Translations under genes and position numbers: made by a program
Shown here: in pieces, positions 40,917 through 41,214 of the stretch
Layout: the number at the start of each line of letters is the position of its first letter
Position numbering within the stretch: the first letter of the stretch is position 1
Origin: a virus
Virus record (IMG/VR): IMGVR_UViG_3300050015_000175
Coordinates: 1-41,214 of that record
DNA: 41,214 nt
Reading direction: 5' to 3' (one strand)
The notes under the pieces: model-generated
What the model was told of the DNA's origin: nothing
Seen by the model: the letters and a program-made list of their open reading frames with translations, nothing else
The model's database searches: none

Positions 40917-41214
40917 ATGGCAAGACCAACAGCATCAGAATTATACGCAAGTTTAAAAAGCGGAAATGTACCCCAAACGCCAACTGTTAATGTTGCAAAA
41001 AGGCCAACAGCGCAGGAACTTTATGCTCAAATCAAGCCTACAGTGGCATTTAAACCAGATACTACGCTTATGCCCGCAAACCTCAATGGCGGCATATTAG
41101 GGGCTACAGCGGCACGAAAACAGATAGATGCACAGATGGCACAAGTAGCGGCAAATAAGCCACAACCAATAATTAGACAGTCAACTCTTGCAGATAAAAC
41201 CGCAAAACTTTTAC
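40917..41214 (+). CDS. Internal virion / DNA-ejection protein, 5' part
   Basis: The ATG at 40917 follows AAGGGGGTAA and opens the 1359-residue gene that continues at base 1 once the circle is closed (41088 equals base 1). Residues 3-11 and 29-37 are RPTASELYA and RPTAQELYA, a tandem linear motif separated by 17 residues. The first copy is identical to residues 15-23 of the membrane protein at 11057-11608. See the 1-3909 entry for the body of the protein. Confidence 0.8.
   Translation, partial: MARPTASELYASLKSGNVPQTPTVNVAKRPTAQELYAQIKPTVAFKPDTTLMPANLNGGILGATAARKQIDAQMAQVAANKPQPIIRQSTLADKTAKLL
41088..41214. repeat. Terminal direct repeat, right copy
   Basis: Exact copy of bases 1-127. Removing it gives a 41,087-bp circle with an uninterrupted ejection-protein frame. 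Confidence 0.95.

Overview
The window is a complete, circularly closed temperate phage (or excised prophage) genome. The first 127 bases recur exactly as the last 127 (1-127 = 41088-41214), so the unique circle is 41,087 bp. One large gene runs across the junction (40917-41214 continuing into 1-3909). The DNA is AT-rich, the ribosome binding sites are strong GGAGG/GGTGAT types, and the protein families (large serine integrase, XRE repressor and Cro pair, Rad52/Sak annealing protein, GH25 endolysin, LC3-type holin) are those of phages of low-GC Gram-positive bacteria, probably gut Clostridia or relatives. The host cannot be named from the sequence.

Late region (about 29143 through the circle junction to 8690, all + strand): HTH protein, small terminase, a 1.17 kb gene-free stretch, large terminase, portal, scaffold, major capsid protein, a small beta-rich virion protein, a head-tail adaptor candidate, a 715-residue tail nozzle/stabilisation-like protein, two internal-virion/ejection-type proteins (309 and 1359 residues), two receptor-binding proteins (collagen-like fibre; BppU-like/SGNH hydrolase) and the lysis cassette. 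There is no tape measure, major tail tube or sheath gene, so the particle is most likely a podovirus. The gene-free stretch holds what looks like a large structured RNA of about 660 nt with a tRNA-like 5' element, a 9-bp long-range closing helix, several nested helices and its own terminator, reminiscent of the giant ornate phage RNAs (GOLLD/ROOL class).

Lysogeny region (8742-12206, - strand): a CI-like repressor, a membrane protein whose N-terminus carries the nine-residue motif RPTASELYA also found twice at the N-terminus of the virion ejection protein (a superinfection-exclusion candidate), a large serine recombinase, and a type III toxin-antitoxin locus (TenpN/ToxN-like endoribonuclease behind a repeat RNA whose two units show a covarying pseudoknot).

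Early region (12342-28243, + strand): Cro-like regulator, HNH nuclease, many small orphan proteins, Rad52-like annealing protein, DnaD-like initiator, DnaB helicase, RusA resolvase, ASCH-type protein, phosphoesterase, orphan DNA methyltransferase and DUF4406 protein. Two ribbon-helix-helix repressors sit at divergent promoters: one controls an HNH-endonuclease cassette inserted in the early operon (22483-23487), the other sits at the early/late boundary (28318-28956).
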